DNA of 64,000 nt from Lepas anatifera (lineage: Eukaryota; Arthropoda; Thecostraca; Lepadidae), in assembly GCA_034440635.1 (NCBI GenBank), contig JAOTON010002085.1, positions 558,001 through 622,000 on the forward strand, given 5' to 3'. The notes under the pieces were generated by a model, which saw only the letters and a program-made list of their open reading frames with translations, made no database searches and was not told the DNA's origin. Shown one piece after another: positions 1 through 10,883 of the stretch. Every line of letters begins with the position of its first letter. The first letter of the stretch is position 1. The position numbers and the translations under genes are program-made.

Positions 1-1
1 T

Positions 2-469
2 GAGTGTCATATTCCTATGGAAGAATGGAAGAACAGGGTAACAGCAGGGGTTATGGATGTGTGTGCCAGCGTATCACTCCATACACGTGTAAATCAGGCC
101 ATACTGAAGGAACTAAGAGGGCTTTGGAAAGAAAGAGTACAAAAAAGAAGTATGCAAACAAGTTTGGCAAGCGAGCTACTATACCAACTGCTGCGATGGA
201 TTCGCTGTTTGATACCAGCAGCCGAGAACTTGAGCCTGGACTAGCAGAAGACAGTGTTTCTTGCCGACCATCCAAGTGCCAGACGCCTTCAGACAGACAG
301 CCTCGGTCAGGAAACCACAGCGCGATGGCAGAGGAGAGCCCAGCGAGCGGGTCGAGCAGTCATGAGAGGAGCAGCCGTCACCTCCCCGAGTCAACAGGCG
401 ACGGCCGAGACAGCAAACACGCCTGTGGAAACTGGTGTTTCATTAATGCTATCATCTGCTAAGCTATAA
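2..469 (+). pseudogene. TFIIA alpha/beta-like N-terminal fragment, broken
   Basis: One frame from position 2 reads a segment resembling the N-terminal four-helix region of the large TFIIA subunit (the general transcription factor that binds TBP): an aromatic residue near the start, V-x-D-V spacing, then L-K-E-L-R-G-L-W-K-E-R-V at 107-142, like the family's L-x-x-L-x-x-L-W-x-x-x-(V/L)-x-Q-x-R helix. The distance from the aromatic residue to the conserved Trp (33 residues) is close to the family's. The same frame stops at 242-244, then reopens with a Ser/Gln/Thr-rich stretch (S-P-S-Q-Q-A-T-A) recalling the linker after this domain. The acidic C-terminal beta part is absent and a stop interrupts the frame, so this is a captured or decayed fragment. 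The family assignment rests on remembered motif spacing and is tentative. Confidence 0.4.
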
Positions 470-1309
470 TGACTCGGTAATCCCGATCAAAGGGATATTA
501 TCTGTGTATGAGCAATGCTATTTTCAAAACCAGTCTGCTCAACAATTCTAACAAAACACCCACAAGCTATATGTATATATATATTTTTCAAAACACTGTC
601 CAAGTCGTTCACAGTCAATAGCTCATAAACCATAAGACATGGTACGCATTGCTTGTCGTTCTCCTATCCTTCCTTACGGTTCCATAACTCATAAAACATA
701 AAAATGGTTGGCATTACTTGTCGTTCTTTTACGGTCTATCCTTCCTTATGGTTTGTGAGTTATGGACTGTGAACGACTTGGACAATGTTTAAAAAAATAT
801 ATAAATATATAGCTTGTGGGTGTTCTGATCGGATTTATGAGCAGACTGGTTTCTGAAAATGACATTGTTCATACACAGATAATATCCCTTTGATCAGGAT
901 TACCAAGTCATTATAGCTTAGCAGATGATAGCGCTACCTGAAACACCAGTTTCCACAGGCGTGTTTGCTGTCTCGGCCGTCGCCTGTTGACTCGGGGAGG
1001 TGACGGCTGCTCCTCTTATGACTGCTCGACCCGCTCGCTGAACTCTCCTCTGCCATCGCTCTGTGGTTTCCTGATCGAGGCTGCCTGTCTGAATACGTCT
1101 GGCACTTGGCTGGTCGGCCAGATACACTGTCTTCTACTAGTTCAGGCTCACGTTCTCGGCTGCTGATATCAATCAGCGAATCCATCGCAGCAGTTGATGT
1201 AGCAGCTCGCTTGCCAAACCTGTTTACATGCTTTTTTGTCTCTCATCCTTTCTAAAGCCCTCTTAGTTCCTTCAGCACGGCCTGTTTTGCACGTGTAGGC
1301 AGTGATACG
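66..1309. repeat. Large inverted repeat (foldback), arms about 570 bp
   Basis: Positions about 66-640 reappear as the reverse complement at about 735-1309, with roughly 10-15% divergence by eye. Shared stretches include the segment containing GTCAACAGGCGACGGCCGAG (391-410 and its complement at 975-994) and the AT-rich part near 560-590 and 790-815. The spacer contains a short direct duplication (640-690 versus 700-745). The left arm holds most of the TFIIA-like fragment and the right arm a frameshifted second copy of the Ser/Gln-rich part. No TSD was found. Confidence 0.85.
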
Positions 1310-2600
1310 CCTACACGTGCAACGTAACGTACGTAAACACGAGAACATAACGTAAAACTTGGATTATGCCGGTATGTGAATTATTCAATGCAACTAGTGC
1401 AGGATGTTTAGTCGTTGGAAGTCGTTGGAAATTTTAGGATTTCATACAGCATATTTTCTTCGGTCCTTAAAACCTGGTGACCAATGTCACGTTTGTATTA
1501 AAATGTTTGCATAATGCCAAACCGGTCGATTTTTTCTGCTGTACCACAACGTTGAAAATTATCAATCCTATCCGTCTACGTAAAACAAATAATTCTTCTC
1601 TGGGCCACAACGACCTCTAAATATGTCAGAGGAGACTGGGCTAGAGGTCACTAGCCTCAAAACTGATACCCTCGCACTTCAGTCAAAGTAGGGTTGCTGC
1701 AGAGTCTTTTTGGCGCAAATACGGAAGCATTCAGTCGGTGAAGGCATAGGTGGAGCGACTATTTTAGTCGGAGGAAATGTGTAGGCTGGAGGAAGGGGCT
1801 TCCGCGTTGGTATGGCCGGGGGTGATTAGGCATATCACTTAAATGTTAATAGAGAAGTTCCAGAATCGGCTCAAGCTGGGGGCGGGGTTAGAGCTGCTGC
1901 CACACTCTGAAAGTTGGGTGCAACAGCCACCACCACAGCCCCCATGGTTCCTGCGTCTATTGGTAAAGGGTTATGGTCGGGACTTCAGCAGCAGCAGCAT
2001 ATTTGGACATGGCATGCTTAAAATACCTGAGAAACAGTGTTAACAGCTTCAGTGCTGCTTGAAAACAGCTCTTTAAGTGCGTTTATACAATCCAATTCGC
2101 AATTGTTTCTCACCTTTCACGTTGCTGTTCACATTCCCGGTCCCCGAGGAAATCAGTATTCACTTACCAAGACACGCCGCTAGCGCCATCTATGGAGAGC
2201 CAGTGCAAGCTCAACTAAAAGCGGATATGATAAGCAAAAAATAACGGTTATGTGTGCAAGTTATAACAACAAAAACAAAGCGAATGGAACACCAATGAAC
2301 CAAACTACCAGCCCAGTGCAATTTTTTCCACCTCGTTGGTAATATGGGTTGATGGTGAGCCAAAAAGTGGAAAATTGGGCAAAATGCAAAACCTTCAACT
2401 CGAGTGGGCCACCAAAAGTTTTTCGAAAATTGCATTTCTGATGAGCGCATCGTAATCAGCACCAAAAAATGCATTTAATGAACAACGATCCAATACTTCT
2501 TGAAGAAAAAAACCTAAATCCGGACCAGCTAGTCCATAGCCAACCATGCATAAGGGCGTTTACTTTTTCGCTAATAGCTTCCAAACCAAACAAGATACAG
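1310..2600. other. Unrecognised intergenic or intronic sequence
   Basis: Only short accidental frames. A CAG/CCA-rich patch near 1915-2000 is the only compositional oddity. I see no domain, repeat end or RNA gene. Confidence 0.5.
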
Positions 2601-3358
2601 CCATAGTTTATGCACCATTGCAATCCTCTCGTCAATACAAATCGAATGCTATATGATATTGCTATGCCAGGTCAAATTTAAGAATTTGACCTGACCCAGG
2701 TCAATGGTCTGACCCAACTTGACCTGGCATAGTCATGATGTATATCATTTGACTTCCAGTGACTATACAAACACTTTGGTGACAAAATAAAAGCTCTATC
2801 TTAGTTTATACAAAATTTATAGAGAAAAACACCAAAAAATGCTTATTTGACCTAAGGTGACCTTTTAAAAGTCACAAGCCAAAAATTTTGGCATCAGCTT
2901 CAGAAATGGGCTAAGAGCAAGTCGCAACCGATGTTTGAAGTTGATTCTATCCATACTTACTGAGAAAAGCTCATTTCGTGATTTCCCCCATGTATTGACA
3001 ATGGGGAGGTCATGCTCTACTCATGACCTTAGGTCACCAATATCTAAAATTCCGGAACAAATGTTGTAGCTCCTGTTGGGCCCAAGATGTGGTACGAGTT
3101 TCAACTTGATCGATTAACCCTTCTTTTAGTTATGCGGTCCTAAGTATTTTTTGAGGTGAGGTCACTTCACCTGGCCTGGTGACCTGACCTGATATGACCT
3201 TGAGCCAAAATTTTCAGGAAAGATGTAAAAATGACGAAGGAAGAGCTAGACCATGTTTGGCGGCGCTGCGCGTCGCCGTTTTTTTTGGTCACTTTGGAAA
3301 AATCCGAAAAATCCGAGGGGAGGGGTCTAAAATGACCCCCCACCCGGGCGAAGGTTAA
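2600..3358 (-). mobile_element. TTAA-type MITE, family A, left side truncated
   Basis: The right end is intact: a G+C-rich terminal block ending in CCCGGGCGAAGG then TTAA at 3355-3358. Inside are the family hallmarks: TGACCT/AGGTCA repeats (2665-2730, 2850-2870, 3020-3035, 3150-3200) and a GGCGGCGC-N-GCGYCGCCG hairpin at 3260-3280. The interior aligns by eye with 9650-10186. The left terminus is missing. Confidence 0.75.
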
Positions 3359-3394
3359 CGAACGCATACTCATGTTTTCCAGTGATATCAACAC

Positions 3395-5196
3395 TAGAGG
3401 TGGGACTTTTTGGTCCCGCGGTCCCGGCGCCGGGACTAGGTTTGGTCCTGGCTGGACTAAAGCCGGGACCAAAGGCTAGACGCCGGGACTGTGCCGGGAC
3501 CAGAGCCTGTCTGGATCAAGCGAAATTCATGATAATGGTTTCCACATTTCATCTAAAACTAAGATATCATACAAAATATAATTGTGACTTTCCAGCACTT
3601 CATTGCCTCCTTGATGAAATTTTCCAACTTTATAAGATAAGAAAAGTATCAATTCAACTAGATGAAAGAGAAAAATAATGTTGCACACACACAGCACAGA
3701 ACTCAGCTCTCACTAAGTTTCATTCTTTGGAAACCACATTTTCAAATGTAATTCCTATTCCTTCACTTGACTATAAGCAACTCAGTGACACAACCAAAAT
3801 AAAACCCAACAATGGTGGGTACTGGGGCCAAAATCACTTTGAATTGAAGAAAAAACGTTTTTTGCTTATAGGTACTTGAAGGCATTGCAACAAAAGCTTG
3901 ATTGAAAAGATAATTCTGGAATTGGTGATTGGAAATGGCCGTCCGTACCAACTCCACTGTTTCAATTGCCTTCTCTCTATCTCTCTCTAAAAAAATACTC
4001 AACAATATTCAAAAAACGTCTGTGCGTTATGTCGTAAATAAAACGTGAATGGCTCCAATGTCTTCAACCACATTCAATTACCGCACCACGCTTCGTTGTC
4101 GTAGCCAACAACAAGAAGAAGAAAAATAATAAAGATATAAAAAACAAGTGTGTGCCATTGCTGTCTTTGAAGAAAAATTCAACCAAGTAGAAGCTCAAGC
4201 TTTAGTAGCCTCAGGGCAAAAAAGTATTTAAAGCCACGTGATAATTCATTAAATATTATCTTTATTCTCTTACTAAACGTAATAATGTACTATTTGTCTT
4301 TAGTGCGCCGTCTGCGGCTGCCGTAATATTTTTTGCCTATTTTAAGCAAATATTGTTCTTGGAATTAATAATTTTAAACTTTGCTTTCCCTAGAATAATT
4401 GAAAGCCGTTTTGACACGAATCAAAGAAGACAGTTTTTGCTACTAGCTTTGCTTTTCTCACCGCCCTATGCTTGGATTGCTTGGCCTCCATATTTGGAAA
4501 TCCATGCATGGACATTAGCCCTAATGTTTGTGTGTGTTGGGAAGGAAGGAATTAAGGTGGGGGCTTACCAAATTTGTTTGGAGAACTACCTAGCTTTGCA
4601 AAACATTAATTGTCAGTTCCTTCATCCAGTATATCAACTTGCATCATTTTTCATAAACAGCCAAAAACAGTCCTTTAGTCACATGGCAACTACAAAAGTG
4701 ATATGTCAAATTGCTCCTGTGCTTTGGTGATTTGATCGTAAGGCTCTTGAAGATATCTGTGTCCTGACCTTCCCTGATAAAACTTAGGTATGCTTATTGA
4801 TTGAATGTTTATGGATGGACAGAAGGGAGGTGTGGTACTGCTTAAATTTGGATTGACGTATAGTTTCTTACCTTCTAAGGGTTTAACATGCAAGTGTTTC
4901 CTCAGAAAGCATTGTCAGATAATTGTGACCATTTTTCATGATAGTAGGTAAGGATTTCCTGAAGCTATGGTTCATAGCTTATGTTGATTTGTTTATGCAA
5001 TGATTATATAATTTGCTTAATATGTTTGGTTCTTAATCCACAAGAAATTAGTATGTTTAAAAGCCAATAAGTGGGGAAAAAGGCTGCCGGGACTAGGCCG
5101 GGACCATATCTTTCCTCGCCGGGACTAGGCCGGGACCAAGGAATGTTGGTCGGGACCGAGACCGGGACCAGCTTTTTCCCAAAACTCCCACCTCTA
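3395..5196. mobile_element. hAT-like DNA transposon, 1.8 kb, exact 8-bp TSD
   Basis: Terminal inverted repeats TAGAGGTGGGA (3395-3405) and TCCCACCTCTA (5186-5196) are flanked by the identical 8-mer ATCAACAC at 3387-3394 and 5197-5204, the TSD length of hAT elements. Both subterminal regions are packed with GGGACTAG and CCGGGACCA motifs (3410-3510 and 5085-5175), as expected for hAT transposase-binding sites. The longest internal frame (4353-4730, 125 codons) shows no transposase motif I recognise, so the copy is non-autonomous or decayed. Confidence 0.9.
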
Positions 5197-5204
5197 ATCA
5201 ACAC

Positions 5205-5700
5205 CGCACACTGCACAAAGACTTAACCCATACATCCACCCATGTGCACAGAATGTCTCCTACATCTGTCCTCCCTCAGTCCAACAGCAGGCAGAACGAG
5301 CCCCATTCACAACACGACACGCGTACGTTTTATAATCCGCCACGCGACCCCTCCCCACCGATGCTCGAACTCGGCGCCAGCGGCGCCCAGCGGCGTGACC
5401 TCTCTAATTTCTGTGCCCCGCGGGCAATCGGCATCCAATGGATGGCGGCTGCTGATTGGTGGAGGCACGTTCACTTGTATTGCATGAAATTCAGTAGAAA
5501 TTTCTGCATGAGAATGATAGATCTTAAACCGTAAACCAGGAGATGAATGAGCATGATCTTTTTCAAGCGTTGCCAGCCGTATTTTGCCCTACATTGGCTT
5601 GATTACCTGCGCCACCATACGATACTCTGGTGCACGCGAGACAGCGGCAGAGTCAGCACTGGCTAGCCGGCGGCCGAGTTCTCTGAAGTCAGGAGTGTCG
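5205..5700. other. Unrecognised; GC-rich patch
   Basis: Positions 5260-5470 are GC-rich with a 97-codon open frame (5244-5534) and a splice-acceptor-like CTCCCTCAG at 5272-5280. No recognisable protein similarity. It could be an exon or a promoter-like patch; evidence is too thin to choose. Confidence 0.25.
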
Positions 5701-5704
5701 CGAG

Positions 5705-6343
5705 ATGGGTTTCTGCTGAGAGAAAAGGAGTGGGGCACGGCCCGAAGGCCACCGAGAAAAGGAGAGGAGAGAGACGTATGTACCTACTTAAAACTAAACC
5801 CTAACCGTCGGACGAGTTATATAGAGTGTGAACTAATGAGAGCGAGGCCGAAGGAAAACGAAATAATATGCCAGAAAAGGGAAGCACGTGCTGTTTTTTT
5901 ATGCTGGATGGCGAAAGGCACTAAACCTAATTTGGGATTAAAAACATTGCCGATGTTTTAACGCATTTCACCTTTCAGACATAATGCCACGACACCTAAA
6001 ATTATATGGTGAAGCCCAAGAATTACAGGCAACGGAATGTTTTTGTCTAATGGGGACGCTCTTAATCGATCCACCGTACTAACGTGGATTTTTGAAAGCC
6101 ACATGGGGTGGCCAAATCCGAAAACTGTCATCTACGACAGCGTCAAGAGAGATATTGTGTTATAAACACAATATACCTAATACACCCCCTAAATACATAA
6201 ACTATGCCACACTGCCTAATATGAAAAATAATAGATGACTGGGCAGTGGGCACCCCACATCCAAAGATAGAAATTCATATCCCAGTCCTGCAGGTAATTT
6301 CAAAGTTTCATTTGGCTAGGTACTGAGCATATACCTAAGGAGC
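5705..6343. repeat. Dispersed repeat, copy 1 (partner at 42.87-43.49 kb)
   Basis: The stretch from GGGTTTCTGCTGAG (about 5705) through the dinucleotide-rich end matches 42873-43487 over about 600 bp with many substitutions, then continues to GTACTGAGCATATACCT (6320-6336), which matches 43759 onward. It therefore shows the empty state of the site where copy 2 carries a hAT MITE. The type of the host repeat is unknown. Confidence 0.75.
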
Positions 6344-6348
6344 ATACC

Positions 6349-6542
6349 CAGGGGCGCCGCCACGGAATTTTCGCAGGGGGGGACGGACCCGGGCTGGTGC
6401 TGACCGGGGGAGGCGAATTTTTAGTATATTCGGTACTTGACAGCATTAATAACCATTGACCCAAAAATTTGGGGGGACGTCCCCCTCTGGTCGGCCAACA
6501 GGGGGGACGCGTCCCCCCGTCCCCCCGCTTTCGGCGCCCATG
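6349..6542. mobile_element. Small hAT-like MITE, ends only partly clear
   Basis: The left end CAGGGGCGCCGCC and the right end TCGGCGCCCATG are imperfect inverted repeats bounding a G/C-run-rich body. An outer ATACCCAG/CTGGGTAT inversion also exists. I could not identify a convincing 8-bp TSD. Confidence 0.4.
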
Positions 6543-6593
6543 TATCTGGGTATCGGTGATAGCTATCCAAGATCCCGAACCGAAGAAAGGATC

Positions 6594-6925
6594 CAGGGGC
6601 GGACGCAGACCCGAGTTTGGGGAGGCAAAAGCCATGTCTACCTCTCCTCCTGGGGGGGGGTGGGACGTGCAATTTGGATGCTCGACAGACCTAGTATAAG
6701 CTACCTCTCCAAGTACATGATCGCTCTAACGGGGGGAGCAAATATTTTTTTCCTCTACAGACCTAGTGTAAACACCTTTTTCAACAAAAAAATATTTGGG
6801 AAAGCGTCCCCGTTCCCCCTTTAGACGCCCATGCCTCCTAGGATGGGGGGCAAAAGATAGTTTGGCCCCCCCCTCCAGCGCTTTGGGGGCCATGGCCGGA
6901 ATACCCTCCCCTGCGTCCGCCAAGG
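6594..6925. mobile_element. hAT-type MITE (GGCGGACGCAG ends), 8-bp TSD
   Basis: The inverted ends CAGGGGCGGACG and CGTCCGCCAAGG are flanked by AAAGGATC at 6586-6593 and 6926-6933. An inverted relative lies at 43488-43758, sharing the GACAGACCTAGTATAAGCTA region and the blocks around 6850-6910. Confidence 0.85.
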
Positions 6926-6933
6926 AAAGGATC

Positions 6934-7480
6934 GAGGTCGCTGCGAACGCAGAGGACAATATACGGTTTTCGGTGTGCCTGATGGGCTATCTCCACGGTT
7001 ACCAGTGTAACTGATAGGGTACCATCAAGGTTACCAGTGTACCTGATAATAGGGCAGTGACCCCGATGTCAATCTGCAGTGGGCAGCTCCAGTACCGCGG
7101 TGTTTGGCAGAGCATCCAACAGGGGTAAATCTGGCGCTGCCGTCGACAGCTGCTGCGAATTCAGACCCCGAGCTGCCGCCGTGCTTCACAAATGGCGGCT
7201 TCACTATCCATGCAAACCTGCAGGCCAGCCACAGGTCAGGTAAGGTCAGAATTCAGACTAAAAAACACAACACCGGTGTTTCCCAGGAACTGTCCCCTGG
7301 TCCTGGTCAGATCCAGGGGCGTCGCCAAGAATTTTGTACTAGATGGGGACGGCCTTTGACTTGGAACAAACAGAATGGGTGAGGAGAAGGCGGAAAGGAA
7401 CGACACCGTGACAACGTGCCCTCCCTTGGATTCTTATTCGACCTCATATTAGCGATTTGCACACGTTTTGGCTTCTGGTG
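6934..7480. other. Unrecognised, with one MITE left end
   Basis: Mostly unrecognised. CAGGGGCGTCGCCAAG at about 7314 resembles the left end of the hAT-type MITEs and shares AGAATTYGTACT with 29898-29909, but no right end or TSD was found. Confidence 0.35.
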
Positions 7481-7676
7481 TCCTTGATATTTGCCTGACA
7501 AGGAAAATGGCCAAAGTATTTTCGATATCATTTTTGAAGAGCCTTTTAGACATTTCAAGATCATTTTTAGAGCTTTGCGCTTTTTCTAGCTCTTAGTTTT
7601 TGAGAAAGTGGGGTCTTTTTAGCCCCCCTCTACCAGGGCGAAAGTGGCATGTACCCGCCACCGGGGCAAAGGTTAA
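7480..7676 (-). mobile_element. TTAA-type MITE family A, right-end fragment
   Basis: Ends with two nested terminal blocks (ACCAGGGCGAAAG, then CCACCGGGGCAAAGG) and TTAA at 7673-7676, as in 39240-39341. The left part is missing. Confidence 0.6.
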
Positions 7677-8080
7677 GGAAGTGCTGGAGTTTCGATTGAA
7701 TACTATCGAAGCATAGCGCATACCCTTCACATCAAGTTATATTATTTCAAGCCTTAGAACCGTAAAACCTACCACAATTGGGACATATAAAAAACAACAT
7801 AGGTCTTGAACCTCCCATACTACCAAGACATATCAAACCATGTAAATAAATCGTTTGCTTGCCATTTTTAGCAGCAACACATTGTGAACACATTCGGGGC
7901 TAAGTCAGTGTCTGAGATCTTTCACGCCCGGCGTTTTCGGTTGGAGCTGTATCAGGGCATTTTTTAAGGAAAAGTCAGTGGGGGCATTCTTTGTGCTGGC
8001 CGTTATAGTGTCTTCAAGGGATCAATACCCCATTTTGAGCGGGTTTATTAAAACTTAGACGCGTTATAGCCCAGTCAAGT
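7677..8080. other. Unrecognised sequence
   Basis: I see no gene, repeat end or RNA feature here. Confidence 0.5.
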
Positions 8081-8615
8081 TAGCATTTTGTATAATGGGA
8101 ACAAGTCATAAAATTGGGACCCCGCCATAAGATACACCATTGTGTTTACAATTGATAGGGGCGTAACATATCCAAAATCCGCAAAAATCTACCGTGCGGA
8201 TATTTTATAATAGGGGTGCAAAATCCACGCGCCAGAGAAAAACCAGAAATTTCAAAGTATAGCGTTGTGGTGTGTCGAGCCTGCAACATCGTCCCAATGG
8301 CTATAATTTTTGGGAAGCAGGTACGTATGACACTGGCCAATTCAAACAACCGTAGCTGGCCGGTGGCCTACCCTCAGTTTCCACGTGCCGCACGTGCAAA
8401 GTCAAAATTTTTCAATTTTTCCTTATTTACATTGCTTCCGTTAGCTCTCTAATCGATGTTTATTGTCGAATTACTGTTTTTGTTTGTCACTTCCTTACGC
8501 AACATGTGCTAAAGAGACACACAAAAAATTAGGTCTCTAGCTGTAACGGTTTGCTGCTGACAAACGTAACTGATAAGACATGTCGGGATCCTTTATTTCG
8601 GGGATACTGCATACT
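8080..8615. repeat. Dispersed repeat, about 530 bp, inverted copy at 25.93-26.44 kb
   Basis: The reverse complement of this stretch matches 25925-26440 at about 95% identity by eye in the best part (8146-8349 versus 26177-26380). Both copies carry an open frame of about 67 codons, but the near-identity means this can be recent copying rather than coding constraint. No terminal repeats or TSD were identified. Confidence 0.8.
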
Positions 8616-8826
8616 ACAAGGGCTTTTGGGCCAGCCAAAGCCGTAAAAATATGCATGGGATGGAAAACGGGATACACATTTCAAAACAGCATAGAATTGG
8701 ACGGTATGAGATATGTTTCCAGCTTTAATTCTGAACTGGATCAGATCTAAACAACACTTTTGAGCTATAACGAAATGGAATGGGACGAAACTTCCTTTTA
8801 GGGTCATATTCTAGGACAGTATAATG

Positions 8827-8844
8827 TCCGCCAATATATTGGCG
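8827..8844. repeat. 18-bp perfect palindrome
   Basis: CCGCCAATATATTGGCGG is its own reverse complement. It could be a protein-binding palindrome or the tip of an old foldback; nothing around it decides. Confidence 0.8.
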
Positions 8845-9337
8845 GAACGGACTAACTGGATGAAATAATGTGGATGCTAACATTTGGCGTATGCTGACAT
8901 TGCAAGTATCTAAAACTTCATATTTTATTCGCTTTAAGTGATGGAGCTTTGCTTTCCCGCAGGGTTGTCATTGTGACTCACGGTGTTTGGACTCTTCTTG
9001 AATGTGTTACTCATGAGCAGGGATGGAGATCTCTTTTCAAACCAGGTTAAGGGGTCCCGGTCTGGTTGGGGCCGCATGGGAGTGGATGTTTTTCGTAAGA
9101 AAATCAATAAACTAAAATTCGGCCAATGCCTATAAATACCACATGAAACCGAACGATGCTACGATTTTTCACGAGCCGGATCATGACCTTCTCGGGAGGT
9201 AAAACCGACGTGCACATTTCAACACATTGAGCATTTATTCAGATTTTTCCCAGAAATTCAAAATGAGGCACGGGCCTAAACCTATGCCGTTGACTCGGTC
9301 TTTGAAAGGATAGTGCTTATAATGTACCGCGTGCTTT

Positions 9338-10186
9338 TTAACACGCGCATTGACGGGGGTCTGAGCCACCTTCGCATTGACGGGGGGGGCGGGTACCCGC
9401 CCCTAAGATCTCGAGAACCACGGTAGGTAGCGAAAAACGGTAAACGGTGTTGGGCTGCCCATCCACTTCTCCATCGAAAACATTTAAACCATTTTTTGTC
9501 AGGTCACATTTAAGGTCACGAGAGGTCAAAACATGCCCGTCATAGGGATAACATGTAAAATTCAGTTTTTCGGGCATTACATCTGAACAATTAAAGATAG
9601 AGCAAAACAACTTAAACCATATGAATCCTCTTAGCAAGCCAAATCGAATGATATATAATTTGACCTTGCTAGGTCAAATCAAGGATTTGACCTGACCTGA
9701 GGTCAGGTCAGGGTCAAATTATATAAAATGCATATCATTAGAACTGCAACGCCCAGGCGAGTCTAATGCACTGAAAATAAATGCTCTATCACCATCCGTT
9801 ACTGAGTTATTCCGTAAAAACCATTTTTCCCATGTATTTCCAATGGAGAGGTCATGCCTCGTACCTGACCTTAGGTCATCGATATCAAAAATACCGGAAC
9901 ATATGTTAGAGAACTCGGTGGGGCCATTATGTGATATGAGTTTCAATCGGATAAGTTCACTCTGCTCCGACTTATGCTATCTTAAACTTTTTTTGAGGTC
10001 GGGTCACTTGACCTGTACTGGTGACCTGACCTGAGATGACCTAACCTTAAAATTTTTACAGAAGTTGTAAAAATGATGAGGGAAAAGGTATACCAAGTAT
10101 GGCGGCGCTACGCGCCGCCGTTTTTCTACTGTCTCCGAAAAACCCGAGGGGGGCGGGTACCCGCCCCCCGTCAATGCGCGTGTTAA
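9338..10186. mobile_element. Complete TTAA-type MITE, family A, 849 bp
   Basis: Both ends are present: TTAA (9338-9341) followed by CACGCGCATTGACGGGGG, and its complement CCCCCGTCAATGCGCGTG followed by TTAA (10183-10186). TTAA duplication is the hallmark of piggyBac-type insertion. The interior carries head-to-tail and inverted AGGTCA/TGACCT half-sites (9500-9540, 9660-9715, 9850-9880, 10000-10040) and a GGCGGCGC hairpin near the right end. It has no coding capacity, so it would depend on a transposase encoded elsewhere. Confidence 0.9.
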
Positions 10187-10689
10187 TCTAGTCCTCAATG
10201 AAAACGTGTAAGTAGCAGACAACATTAGTGCGTGAAATCAAAATACCTTTCAATGCTCAAGTCTAGCGTATTTCCCTTCTGAGAAGTTTTATGACCCCAG
10301 CAGTTGGCGCATCATTATAGCCCAAAACGATCATTACCATATAAATATTTTGATGATATAAATAAATCACTCCAAAATTCTGAAGCATGCTACAGTATGG
10401 CAGTAGCTAGGTCCTGTATGCTGTTTCCGTAAAATTGGTTCATTGCTTAAGCTCTTTCGCCCCCTCTCACTTACTCGATGGTTTCCCCCCTAAAATTCCA
10501 AGACAAAAACTACACCATACATCGAACGGAATTTTATAAAAAGAAATTATGCCACGAAAATTCATTCCTTGAATGTGTGAAAAATTCAATAGCTTTCATT
10601 AAACGACTTTCTTGGTACTTTTTCGTGTATAGAATCATGGCCCCGCTGCTGGAGGACGGGGACGGGAGACACGTCCCCCCCACTTGGGA
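10187..10689. other. Unrecognised sequence
   Basis: Only a short uninformative frame (10478-10783). Nothing recognised. Confidence 0.5.
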
Positions 10690-10697
10690 GAGGACGG

Positions 10698-10875
10698 CAG
10701 GGGCGTATCCAGGATTTCGCTCGTGGGGGGGGGCGGCGCCCCGAAGAGCCCTGCGACAGCGCCAAAAGGGCCCTGATGGGTAAAAAGAGCCCTGCTTGTT
10801 ACATAATCCTGTCCTCAGGGGCCCTTCGGGCCCTCAGGGGGGCTGTCCCTACTGCTCCCCTCGGCTACGCCCCTG
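10698..10875. mobile_element. hAT-type MITE, 178 bp, exact 8-bp TSD
   Basis: The ends CAGGGGCGTATCC and GGCTACGCCCCTG are inverted repeats; GAGGACGG is repeated exactly at 10690-10697 and 10876-10883. The interior contains repeated GGGCCCTCAGGG-like runs. Confidence 0.9.
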
Positions 10876-10883
10876 GAGGACGG

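Noticed and set aside
4353..4730. 125-codon frame as the hAT transposase
   Set aside because: No zinc finger, RNase-H or dimerisation motif recognised; the element looks non-autonomous.
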